Assembly (NCBI RefSeq): GCF_902806685.2
Contig: NC_048536.1
Span: 558,001-622,000, forward strand
Direction: 5' to 3'
Length of the DNA stretch: 64,000 nt
DNA from: Maniola hyperantus
Taxonomy: Eukaryota > Arthropoda > Insecta > Lepidoptera > Nymphalidae
Shown here: one piece after another, positions 44,908-54,579 of the stretch
Layout of the letters: each line of letters opens with the position of its first letter
Position numbering within the stretch: position 1 is the stretch's first letter
Program-made: the position numbers and the translations under genes
The notes under the pieces: model-generated
What the model was told of the DNA's origin: nothing
Databases searched by the model: none
Seen by the model: only the letters and a program-made list of their open reading frames with translations

Positions 44908-47900
44908 GTGAGTGGATTTTGCGCAATTACGGTATCTTTATGACTCATTGTACCGATTTATATGCTAAAGTTAGAACAAATAAGTATTAAAAAACGCTTT
45001 CTGAATGTCGATACGGCATACATTCGCATAGACCTACAAAAACGGACCTATGATAGGATTATGGCAAAGTAGTTATACTAGTTCATTCTAAGAATCTTAG
45101 AACATAAATAGCATACTTTCTAGATGCTTATGTAAACACAATTTATATAATAGTTAACCATTAAGTTGGTTCTTTACTAGAAACTGAATTTTAATAAATA
45201 TCTAAGTATAATAACAGTTCAGTAAGAAATAATAATGTTAAGAATGCCAGGCTGTGAGATCAAAACGTCAGTTGTTGTCCCATGTTTTTGGTGATAACTT
45301 TTTGTAATCACTAAGCTCCTTTTTAGAAAAACTATGGCACATATATCTCAGAACAGGCACTCAGGAAGGTATTTCTAGTAACTTTGTTTTAATTGCTGAT
45401 CAAAAAACATGCTGTTTGCTGCGGCGATAAGTTATAAGAGTAGGGATAATTAACCTGTCTTTTCATCAAGCATAAGTACTATAAGTATACAGTAAGCTGT
45501 GGTAGCCTAGTGGTTAGGACGTCTGCCTACTAATCGGAAGTCAGGGGTTCGATCCCAGGCACCTCTGACTTTTCGGAGTTCTTCTTTCTTAATTCTGGGC
45601 TGGATTCCGCACTTAAAAATTTCTGTCTGTTGTGCACTTTTTGGAGTTATGTGCGTTTTAAGTAATTAAACATCACTTGCTGTAAGGGTAAAGGAAAACA
45701 TCGTGAGGAAAGCTGCATGCCTGAGAGTTCTCCATAATGTTCTCAAAGGCGTGTGAAGTCTACCAAGCCGCACATGACCAGCGTGGTAGACTATGGCCAA
45801 ACCCTTCTCACTCTGAGAAGAGATCCGTGCTCTGTAGTGAGCCGGCAATGAGTTGATCATGATAATGTTTTAATTGTAAAATCATTGTGTTTCAGATTTG
45901 CAGAGAAACAAATGAAACTAATGAGAATTAAACTCAATCGGCAGCACGTTTTGGAAAGGTGCGAAAAGCTACTAGCACCAAAACTGAAGAAGGACATCCT
46001 TCAAACAGAAACCAAGCAGTCCAGAGACAAACTAGACTTGCTACGACTGGCCATAGAGCAGAGAAGAAGTATAGTTAATGCGAGGAAGTTAGAACTAGCA
46101 GATTTAGTAGCGTACAATAGTGAATTGCGTATAAAACTACCGAGGTATCAGAAAAGGGTGACGAGCTTGGGGAAGCATGCTCAGGTGCAGAGAATAGAGC
46201 TTCAGAACAGAATATCATTGTACAATGATCAAACACAGTCGCTAGCAGCTTTGAGAAGATCTAGGATACGACAGCTTGATAGATATATCTTCCCTATTTA
46301 TATGAGCTATGATTCTAGGTAAGAGTTCTTTATTTAATAACTAGATGATGCCCGCGAGTTCGTCCGCGTGGATTTAGGTTTTCAAAAATCCCGTGGGCTG
46401 CTTTTTATCCCAGAAAATTAAAGTGTTCCCACAGGATTTTTAAAAAACCTTAATCCACGCGGACGAAATCGCGGGCATCATCTAGTCTTAAATATTTTTA
46501 TTACTGAAAGACGGTATATTTTATACCAGGCTGGGCTCACTTAACCTGTCTATATATGGTATTTTAAATCAAGCGAGAAAAAAGCTAAAAATGTATAAAC
46601 AAGATAGTATTAGCAAAAAGCAATGGAAAAATGTTAATTCATTTTAAAGATTTCACTCTTTATATTTTTTATATCTTGTACATTTCTCTGCTATTTTGTT
46701 ACATTTTAAAGTTCTGTTATCTTAAACTAAGTCAAAATATTAATCATTATCAAAAAACAGTAATTTGCCTCAAATATATTTATTAATTTTTGATTGAATT
46801 GATATTTATCTATACTAATATTATAAAGAGGTAATGTCGTTAAGTTTGTTTGTAGGGGGTAATCTCTGGAACTACTGAACCGATTTTAAAAATTCTTTTA
46901 GCAGTAGAAACTACATTATTCCTGAGTGACATAGGCTATACAGGATCTTTAAAAACCTAAATTCACGCGGGCGAAGCCGCGGAGATCAGCTAGTTAAAAA
47001 TATAAATAACTTTCTGAATATTTCCCCTTATTTTGTTTGTGTTAAAACTATCATTAAATAAGTAACTACTTTTAACTTTATTTTGCTGACGTAGGAACTG
47101 GCTCCTTATGCATAAGTGAGTTTCATGTTTTATTTTAAACATATTTAAGCATATTACATTAAAGCAGAATTTCGTTCGCGAATTTCCCCTAGATATGAAA
47201 CTGTCCTATGTTAGAGACAAAGCATCATTAACTTATTTTTAAGAAAGTAATTAGTGATTTTACATGTATATTGTATAATCATATAACATGATAACTATAT
47301 ATTTTATTACTAAGTAGTTTGTTTCGTTTATGTTAAGTAATCAATGTTATCAGTTATTTTTACTTGTGTACATATTACTGATATTACCCATATCTGCTTA
47401 TCTTGTAAGCTTGAGTTCATAATAGTGTTTTGAAATGAAAGTCTAGTATCCTAGTATTTCCTCAGTACCCTCCTTAGAATGCCTCGGCCGCTTGGGCGCG
47501 TTTGGAACCCTCGTAGCTTTAGTTTTAGGTTTGCGTAATAATTATCACCACTATATCTTACTAATCCAACAACTGACAATCAAAAAGAGTAATCTATTAC
47601 CAATTTTGAATAAACCATTTGATTTTGACTTTGCCTTCGGAATGCCTTGGTATCCTTCGGGACGTAAATGAAACGTTTGAACACAAAGTGACAAACAATC
47701 ACTCCAGTAAACATTCACTCCCAATGAACCACATTCATCACATATCCCATTCACATATCACCATTGAGAACGTCGCGGCATACCACGGCATAGTTGCCGT
47801 CAGTATACGCTTGCAAGGGATCCCCTGCCGTGCCGTGCCGTGCCACCATTATACCGGCGGCCTTTAACCCAGTATGTACGTTCGACTATAGTCGACACAT

Positions 47901-50900
47901 TTTAAACTGAGTCGTCGAGTTATCTGTCTGTTTCGCTCGCACTTACAGATCGTAGGTAAGTGCCAGCGAATCAGACATAACTCGACGACTCAGTTTAAAA
48001 TACGTCGACTATAGTCGCCTCAGTCGACGGCGCGGCAACCGTGAGAATGTATTTGAATTTTCAATACTTCCTTCCGTAGACGACGACTTCCATATAAATT
48101 ACAGATTCTCCGTCGCCGTCGACTGCACTGCCGAGCGACTAGTCGACCGTGTGTAGTGGTCTGAAGTCAAAGTTAAAGCATTTATTCAAGTTGGGTACCA
48201 TTGTACACTTTTTGCTGAAGCTGTGATAGCCTTGTGGTTAGGACGTCTGCCTTCTAATCGAAGGTCGCGGGTTCGATACCGGGCACCTCTAACTTTTCGG
48301 AGTTATGTGCGCTTTAAGTAATTAAATATCACTTGCTTTAACGGTGAAGGAAAACAACGTGAGGAAACCTGCATGCCTGAGAGTTCTCCATAATGTTTTC
48401 AAAGGTGTGTGAAGTCTACCAATTCGCACATGACCAGCGTGATAGACTATGGCCAAAACCCTTTTCACTCTGAGAGGAGACCAGTGCTCTGTAGTGAGCC
48501 GGCAATGGGTAAGGTTGATCATGATGTACACTTGTTGATTATCAATAGTTAAATTTGTGACGTAAACATAAAACTAAAGCTTAGTGGGTTCTTAACGTGC
48601 CCAGGTCTGAGAAGAGACATGTGGGTTGTTGCAGTGACAGCATAGAGGACATGGAGTTCGTGGGCGGGGGCGCGGAGGAGGAGCCGCCGCAGCGGCCGCA
48701 GCTGCACATCGTGTCGCCCTGGATCGACATCGACGCGGACTACTCGCACATACAGGCCTGGGGTGACATTCTATATCTCTATCTCATCATCATCATCATC
48801 ATCATCATCATCACCATCATTATCATCAACAACCCATTGCTGGCTCTCTACTGAGAACGGCGGGGTGATTACGTATCTCGCAACAGGCTTGCGACAGGCG
48901 TAAATCTCGCGGTCACAGCGGCTACAGAGAGACAGCAATAGCCACAAAGCAAAATAAGAAGAAGAAGAAGAGAAAGCAAACGAACTGTCACATTGCCATT
49001 GCTGTCGCTACTGCAACGTTTTACGTAATCACCCCGCGGGTCCTACTCTGAATGAGCAGAATTTAGGTCATAGACCAATGACAGACTTCACTCACCTTTG
49101 AGAACCCCTCGGATGTGCAGATTTCCTCACGATGTTTTCCTTCACCGTTAAAGTAAGTAGGGAGCCGGCGAGGAGTTAAGACGATGATGATGATGTGTTT
49201 AATCAATCCGACATCTCTAAATATTAATTACTAGATGACGCCCGCAACTTCGTCCGCGTGGATTTAAGTTTTTTAAAATCCCGTGGGAACTCTTTAATTT
49301 TCCGGGATAAAAAGTACCCTATGTTCTTCCCCGAGATATAAGCTAACCCTGTACCAAATTTCATCGAAATCAGTTGCACGGTTGGGCTGTGAAAAGCTAG
49401 CAGATAGACAGACAAACTTTCGCATTTATAATATTAGTATAGATAATTAATATATTTAATTATTGGTAAATAGGTGCAATTTTACCAACTTTTCAGAGAC
49501 TCAAAACAAGGAAACGCCAGTAAGTGCGGTGCCCACGTCGAACGCTGCGCACAGAACCAGCGCGGCTTTGGGGCTCGCCGCGCAGCTCGTTGCACTGCTC
49601 GCTTGGACGCTTGACGTGCGTCTCCCGCATGCTATCACGTTAAGGTAAGTGACCATCCCTTTTTTTCGACGTATGACTACTCATCATATTATCATAAATA
49701 TGAAAATCTGTTTGGTTTATTAGTTTGTCCATCAACTACCCCACAACGAAGCAACGAATCGGCGGTATGATGCATGGATATCCATGCAAAAAATCATGTA
49801 AATAACTATATAGTTAGACCTGGAGAGTGTCATAGGTTACTTTTTATCTCGGAAAATGAAAACTGATCTATTAACGCACAGCCAAGCCACTGGGCTTAGA
49901 AATTGAAGTTTTAACAGTAAGTTCCTTTGATGACGAAAATTACGTGAAACTATGAAAATTAAATTGCTGACCTTTGTCGCATACAATCTTATACGGGATC
50001 CCAAAACACACGATCTTTACCCAAGTATACAAAAACAGTACAATTACTGAACGTTAAAAATCGCGTGAGAACTCTTTGATTTTCCAGGACCAAAAGTAGC
50101 CTTTGTCCTTCCGCGGGATGAAAGCCATTTTTATACCAAATTTCGTCAAAAACAAAAAGCCAACACACAGACGGACGGAAAGACAGACAGACAGATTATC
50201 GCGTTTATAATATTAGTGTGGATTAAGCTTTTTGTTCGTCGATATTTCGACCCAGACCCACAAGTTGTGGTCACGCAGTTTGAACTGAACAGTATTGAAC
50301 TACCCGCTTCTTTTTCCGCTATTAACATCAAAATAATATTACGTCGTTGTACCTGAAATCTTTATGTGCATGTGTTTGGCAGCGAGTACAGCGACCCCCG
50401 CAGCTGGCGCGGCTGCGTGGGGCGCCTGCGTGCCGGCGCCGCGGCGCTGTGTGCGCGCGCCGGCGTGCCCCCCGCGCCCGCGCCCGCCGCTCCTCTAGCG
50501 CCCCTCGCCGGCCTGCATGCGCTAGCGCTGGCCGCTAGAGCTGATGATCCGGAGCTAGGCAGGTATACAGTGCACCCACAAGCGAAAAATAAATTCACAC
50601 TTAAATAATTTATCCAAAATATGTACTTAATACATCTTTTGACAGTAATTCATAAATTTTTGCAAACTAATTCAACTGTCAAATTCAAACCTAAAACATA
50701 CGGTTGTAGTTTATACATGAACATTTGTTTGTTGTTCAGAGTGGAGGCGTGGTCGAGTCGCTGGGCCACGTACGAGGCGTGGCAGGAGGCGTGCGGCGTG
50801 GAGGAGTTCGACGAGCCGGAACCGCCGGAGCACTTGCACTGGCCCGACACTGCACAGGTCTGTAGCTTAGAGTATTTAAACTAATAGAGAGAAAATATCT

Positions 50901-51493
50901 ATGGTTTTACCGTGTATTTTTTAGCACAGAAAATGGCGGCGCTTGTTCATAGTATCAGCTAATCAGCTGTCATGACAAAAGATTAGGTTATTTATTTACA
51001 AAAAAACAAGTACATACGCTGGCACAGCAAATGGCGGATTGTGCCGAAACCCTGTTTTTACAGTTATGTTGAAATGTAGTGTTGTCTCTTACACACTTAT
51101 GAAAATTTCGATAAGCTTGAGCTAGTTTCCGATCCGCTATTTTCTATAGGACATTAGGGCAACTCTTTATATCTCTATGGTCTGTAGTCTGTACTACAAG
51201 TGTCAATTTTGACATTTGGTGTCATAGAGTCATAGAGTCATAGACCATAAACTAAAGTAACGTTGCGGTCCGTTCTAAGTCGACATATCTTTTCATTTAC
51301 ATTTGATATGATAGGTATTGGAATTATCTCTGTTAACATTTACCCTGGATGAGTAGTTCAGTAAAGGTATTTGATTGGTTTTACTTGCACCCATCAGATG
51401 GAAGAGCTGAGCAGCACCCCGCCCCCCGCGCCCTCCCTGGTGACGTCAGCGGCCGCCTCCATCGCCTCCATGTGGCGCGTGTGGACCAAGTAA
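44729..51493 (+). CDS. Atg14: Atg14 (Barkor), seven exons, PI3K complex I subunit
   Basis: Atg14 directs the Vps34-Vps15-Beclin 1 class III PI3-kinase to sites of autophagosome formation. CDS joins 44729-44907, 45896-46318, 48605-48762, 49497-49644, 50383-50562, 50740-50857 and 51398-51493: 1,302 nt, 433 residues, GT/AG at every junction and phases that fit. Domains: CVLC (29-32) and CAEC (41-44), the CxxC-x8-CxxC pair of metazoan Atg14; coiled coil in exon 2 (about 65-190); acidic linker and WID motif in exon 3; conserved helical part in exons 4-6; a C-terminal VTSAAASIASMW, the BATS-type membrane-binding helix. Length is close to animal orthologues. The ATG at 44729 has a good ACCATGG context; an upstream in-frame start at 44648 is less likely. 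Family recognised from motifs, not a search. Confidence 0.92.
45421..45865 (+). mobile_element. SINE C with leader, in Atg14 intron 1
   Basis: The leader TAAGAGTAGGGATAATTAAC (45421-45485) plus head TAGCCTAGTGGTTAGGACGT, B-box GGGGTTCGATCCC, body and a GAGCCGGCAATGAGTTGATC tail. Leader and head match 9092-9200. Non-coding, ends 30 bp before exon 2. Confidence 0.75.
45896..46318 (+). CDS. Atg14: Atg14 exon 2 (coiled coil)
   Basis: Largest exon, acceptor TTTCAG|ATTTG, donor CTAG|GTAAGA. Rich in Leu, Lys, Arg and Glu with heptad-like spacing; in the family this coiled coil binds Beclin 1. Confidence 0.9.
46341..46485. mobile_element. Inverted dimer of Lep1-like 3' ends (Atg14 intron 2)
   Basis: CTAG faces left at 46341-46344 and right at 46482-46485. 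Each half is a Lep1-like 3' end (GATGCCCGCG..TTCGTCCGCG), so the 145-bp unit is palindromic with two 3' termini outward and no 5' (TC) end. It starts 22 bp after the exon 2 donor. Confidence 0.7.
46809..46993 (+). mobile_element. Complete Lep1-like Helitron-type element (Atg14 intron 2)
   Basis: 185 bp, TCTATACTAATATTATAAAG start after A and GATCAGCTAG end before T, with a CGCGG..CCGCG hairpin about 10 bases before the CTAG. These are the terminal rules of Helitrons. Same subfamily as 28764-28949. Confidence 0.8.
47490..47640 (+). mobile_element. LINE family K 3' end (Atg14 intron 2)
   Basis: Plus-oriented 3' UTR: GGGCGCGTTTGGAACCC, then the ATAATTATCACCACTATATC word, ending GAATAAACCATTTGATTTTG. 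Matches 22125-22250 in inverse. Confidence 0.6.
47883..48017. mobile_element. Palindromic MITE (Atg14 intron 2)
   Basis: Arms of about 62 bp, outer word CGACTATAGTCGAC, around an 11-bp loop, with few mismatches. Non-coding. Confidence 0.75.
48210..48530 (+). mobile_element. SINE C, near full length (Atg14 intron 2)
   Basis: Head GATAGCCTTGTGGTTAGGAC, B-box GCGGGTTCGATACC, body and a GAGCCGGCAATGGGTAAGG tail; ends about 75 bp before exon 3. Lacks the leader seen in the 9.1- and 45.4-kb copies. Confidence 0.75.
48605..48762 (+). CDS. Atg14: Atg14 exon 3
   Basis: Acceptor GTGCCCAG|GTCTG, donor TGGG|GTGACA. Encodes SIEDMEFVGGG, an acidic/proline stretch and SPWIDIDADYSHIQAW. Notably GC-rich against its introns. 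Confidence 0.85.
48783..49165 (-). mobile_element. SINE C split by a small MITE (Atg14 intron 3)
   Basis: A minus-oriented SINE C, preceded by an (ATC)n run at 48783-48825 (its tail), is interrupted at 48861-49036. The insert is a 176-bp element with CGGGGTGATTACGTA inverted ends and a 3-bp CGG duplication (48858-48860, 49037-49039). A 3-bp duplication fits PIF/Harbinger-like or CACTA-like MITEs. Confidence 0.65.
49231..49443 (-). mobile_element. Complete Lep1-like element (Atg14 intron 3)
   Basis: CTAG 49231-49234 after A, TC-start side ending ..AGTATAGA at 49443 before T. Ends 53 bp before exon 4. Confidence 0.75.
49497..49644 (+). CDS. Atg14: Atg14 exon 4
   Basis: Acceptor CTTTTCAG|AG, donor TTAAG|GTAAGT. 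Encodes AAQLVALLAWTLDVRLPHA, a hydrophobic conserved helix of the family's C-terminal half. Confidence 0.85.
49680..50225. mobile_element. Two decayed Lep1-like copies (Atg14 intron 4)
   Basis: About 49680-49860 plus-oriented and 50060-50225 minus-oriented (ends TTTATAATATTAGTGTGGA). Neither has a clean CTAG border. Confidence 0.5.
50383..50562 (+). CDS. Atg14: Atg14 exon 5 (GC/Ala-rich)
   Basis: Acceptor TTTGGCAG|CG, donor GGCAG|GTATAC. A strikingly GC-rich exon coding an Ala/Pro-rich run (VPPAPAPAAPLAPLAG). GC richness leaves several open frames on both strands; only this one joins in phase. Confidence 0.85.
50740..50857 (+). CDS. Atg14: Atg14 exon 6
   Basis: Acceptor TTGTTCAG|AG, donor GCACAG|GTCTGT. 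Encodes WSSRWATYEAWQEA and an acidic EEFDEPEPPE stretch. Confidence 0.85.
51398..51493 (+). CDS. Atg14: Atg14 exon 7 (BATS C-terminus)
   Basis: Acceptor CCATCAG|ATGGAAG, ends TAA 51491-51493. Encodes ELSSTPPPAPSLVTSAAA and then the terminal aromatic/basic helix, matching the end of animal Atg14. Confidence 0.9.
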   Translation: MEELSSTPPPAPSLVTSAAASIASMWRVWTK

Positions 51494-52165
51494 CTAACAC
51501 CTACTTCCCCAACGCCAACATGAAACTGAAAGCCGCTTGAGGCAGCTACAGCACAGTTCAGCAGTTACGAAACTCGTTGACAAAACCTCAGAGTCTTCAC
51601 CTATACTGGCAGGCGTCAAATGTAGTCTATGAAATGACTAGGTAAAACGCGTAAAATTTAACTCCTCACGCGCCATTTTAACTTTTGGACGGAGGACTTT
51701 ACGGAATGCCCTTCCGTGTTTCCTGCACCGAATAGGCATACTCTAGGCAGCTCTTATTGAATGATATAAAATTTGACAGTTCCCATGTGAAGAGGTGCCA
51801 AATCCGACCTCACGAACCATTTTAAACTAGGTAAAACTTGAATGCCATAGAGAATCTGTACCCTACAGCCGAATTGTCTGCCATTCTACTGGCCTATAAT
51901 AGTAACCCATGTCCGGTTCGAAGGACCAAAAAAATCATTAACTATCACGAAAAAATAGTACGTAAAATATCTTTTGTAGAAAAAATAAAATAAAATAAAA
52001 TTACTTGCAACAATGAAAACCTACGTTAAAAATTTTTAAATGGTGCCTAATTTGCTTTCAATGAATTTCAACGTAAAGTGCTTACCATTTTTAGAGCTGT
52101 TAAATTAATATTGTTTTCAAGTAATTTTATTCCTTCTCACAATAAGTATATAAATCGCAATATAT
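51494..52165 (+). other. Atg14 3' UTR region and candidate poly(A) signals
   Basis: No other gene. Overlapping AATAAA hexamers at about 51984-52000 are the nearest good signals, about 490 bp after the stop. Around 51640-51700 a CTCCTCACGCGCCATTTTAAC word belongs to repeat family G. Confidence 0.5.
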
Positions 52166-52382
52166 ATCTCACACCCGGCTTAACTCACGTGTTTTGTCAA
52201 CGTTAGCCCGACTAGTTTCGAACACATCCGGGGTCCTTTTTCAAAGGGAGTCAGTTCACGAGCAACAGTTTCAACCGCGACGCGTGCGCAAACTGACTTC
52301 TTTTGAAAAAGGACCCCGGATGGGTTCGAAACTAGTCGGGCTAACGTCGACTAAACACGTGAGTAAAGCCGGGTGTGAGATA
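52166..52382. mobile_element. Hairpin family, copy 2 (diverged)
   Basis: Inverted arms of about 88 bp (CTCACACCCGGCTTAACTCA outer, GGTCCTTTTTCAA inner) around a GC-rich loop. Same family as the perfect hairpin at 14619-14826, here with several mismatches. Confidence 0.75.
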
Positions 52383-52635
52383 TGTATAATGGAAATCACT
52401 CACGATAGTTTTTAAACGCTAAAATCGTAATATAGTTTCGAGTCATTCCCAGTAATGAAGAAAGGTTGTTTTCATGAGTGATGAATTGATCTTGTGTTGT
52501 AATACATTTTATGTAAATATGTACCTATTTAGGTAATAAAATAATATTTTATACAATAACATTGTATTTTATTTTAAAACTTACTAAATTTATAAAACAC
52601 CGCATTCACCGACGTCGGAACGACGATTGGGTAGG

Positions 52636-52910
52636 TAGGATAAGATTTTACGTCTCACCAACGTTGATAGTATTCGAGTGTCAAAACACATCCGCGTTAT
52701 AGTAAACTGGATCTTAACTGCCTTGTTTTAAAGCTTAAGTTTGTCTACATATCTACAGCTAGCGCTCCTAGCGGAAACGTTGCGAAATTAAAATCAGTGG
52801 CATTAAAGTTTTGACTTCGATTCAAGACTCTTTAGGTCCATTTTACTTTGACGTTATTGTGTTTCGACTCGAATTCTGGCAACGTTGGTGAGACGTAAAA
52901 TCTTATCCTA
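52636..52910. mobile_element. MITE related to family F with different ends
   Basis: 275 bp with TAGGATAAGATTTTACGTC inverted ends. The interior (GTGGCATTAAA, AGCGCTCCTAGCGGAAACG) is clearly homologous to family F, but the terminal 30-60 bp differ from the other copies. Confidence 0.7.
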
Positions 52911-52914
52911 AGCG

Positions 52915-53440
52915 TACGGATGGCAGGAAAAGGCATCGTAAGGAAAACTGTATGCCTGAGAGTTCTTCATAATAACATTAAATACGTCATATCAAAAAGT
53001 GCGGACCGGCAGGATTCGAACCTACGTCTTCTGGGTTCGCGCCCGACGCCTAGACCGCTAGGCCACGGTTCGCTTACTGTCAGTGACGAAACTTGTGATA
53101 TATGTATGTTCACTCAGTACTGAAGCAACTGTTAATGCCATCTAGTAGCGATACTTTGCAGCTATCGAAACTACTTTCAAAGGCCCATATTACAATGCAG
53201 CTCTTTGAACGAGAAATGACATACCTATTTGCTTTTTACTATATTTTTATAATTTTTTTTGTGTTTTCCCTACACTTCAAGGAAATTTCTAATTAATTTT
53301 AATCTTCGTAATGTTCTCAAAGGTGTGAGAAGTCTGCCAATCCGCACTTAGTCAGCGTGGCGGACTATGGCCAAACCCTTCTCATTCCGAGGGAGACACG
53401 TGCTCAGTAGTGAGCCAGCGATGGATTGATGAGGGTCGAT
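52915..53440. mobile_element. SINE C pieces split by an insertion with a tRNA-like head
   Basis: SINE C words at 52915-52972 and 53309-53440 flank about 335 bp of other sequence. Within it, 52998-53073 (minus) is tRNA-like: A-box TGGCCTAGCGGTCTAGGCG, B-box GGTTCGAATCC, a 7-bp acceptor stem with one mismatch. A mismatched anticodon stem and no U33 argue for a SINE head or tRNA pseudogene, not a working tRNA. Confidence 0.55.
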
Positions 53441-53681
53441 ACAGAACTTGAGAAGTATATCGTAATGTGGGTGATTTAAAATAAAACAAATATGAAATAC
53501 GTACTTATCATAATTAACAATTTTACTGATAAAATAATTATAAAATAAGACTAGTAAAAACAATACTGTTAATAATAAACGTAAATGCACATCAGACTCA
53601 AAAAACTATATTAGTTATAATAAATTAAAATATGTATGTACAACTTGTCCAAAATTCTTACATTTAGGTGTTCGAGCCTCC

Positions 53682-53834
53682 GCTTGACCCACATTGAGAT
53701 TAGCTGTCAAATATCGTACTTATTTGTCTATGGTCAGCCTTCATTAATGTGTCCAACCCCATGAGTATTCGATCATCCTGGTCTGTGACGCGACTTAGTG
53801 CCGACTAGGATCACAGATCACTTTCCTTCAGTAC
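53682..53834 (+). repeat. Left inverted terminal repeat of DIRS element
   Basis: Inverse of 59230-59382. The outermost 20 bp (53662-53681) are not part of the match but are copied in the internal complementary region. Confidence 0.92.
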
Positions 53835-54029
53835 GCTTTCAAACATCGTGCAGAGTAGAAGTATTGAAGAGTGAAATATACTTAATATTATTATATAAGG
53901 CTCATACTGGTAACAGCCCGCTCGCAAGACGGCTGAGTTGTAAACAGTCATAGTTTCGCTATACTGTTTAACATGTGAGTTGTCTGATTATTACTTCAGC
54001 AACGTACATAATACGAGCCATGTATTGCT

Positions 54030-54225
54030 TTGGAGGCTGCTCAGCCGACTGACGGCTGCGTAGCCGACCGACGCGTCGGCTGCGCCTGTCCGACTGAGGG
54101 CTGAAGTCTGTTGACGACTTGACGCCTGCACAGGCGACACAGCAGCCGACCGAAGGCGTGAGTCGATTGACGTCTGGGACGTCTACACAGCCGACTGACG
54201 CCTGCACAGCCGACTGTCGTCTGCC
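54030..54225 (+). repeat. GC-rich degenerate tandem words in DIRS 5' region
   Basis: Many spaced variants of CAGCCGACTGACG(CCTG) in the untranslated region between the left repeat and the first ORF. Irregular spacing (roughly 12-24 bp). Could be promoter or RNA-structure elements; function not known. Confidence 0.6.
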
Positions 54226-54579
54226 TATTCAAACAACATCTTAATTTTTCTTGTTTTACTGGCCTCTGGGGCTCTGACTTAGATTCATAGCCGATCACCT
54301 AGATCGTCGGATTATATGAATATATGGGTTATGAATATTTGGTCGGATTGCTTACATTGATAGCGCTCTGCGCACTTGGATGAAATCGTAACCATAGTGT
54401 TGAATGTCTATGCTCAATAGAGTAAAGTAATAACTTGGCTAGTTTGACGTTTCACGCACTAAGTAGTGAATACGTTCTAGTACTCGGTGTGTACATGTTG
54501 CAACTTGCAAATTGCATTAAAGGTGTTCTAAAGCTAGCCGTTTGTTTGCAGACATTATTGTTGCTGCATCGCTGCCCCA

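Noticed and set aside
50347..50608. Several open frames on both strands around Atg14 exon 5
   Set aside because: They arise from GC-rich composition; only the frame that joins exons 4 and 6 in phase is used.
52998..53073. Possible tRNA gene on the minus strand
   Set aside because: Acceptor and anticodon stem mismatches, no U33, and its position within SINE debris point to a SINE head or tRNA pseudogene.
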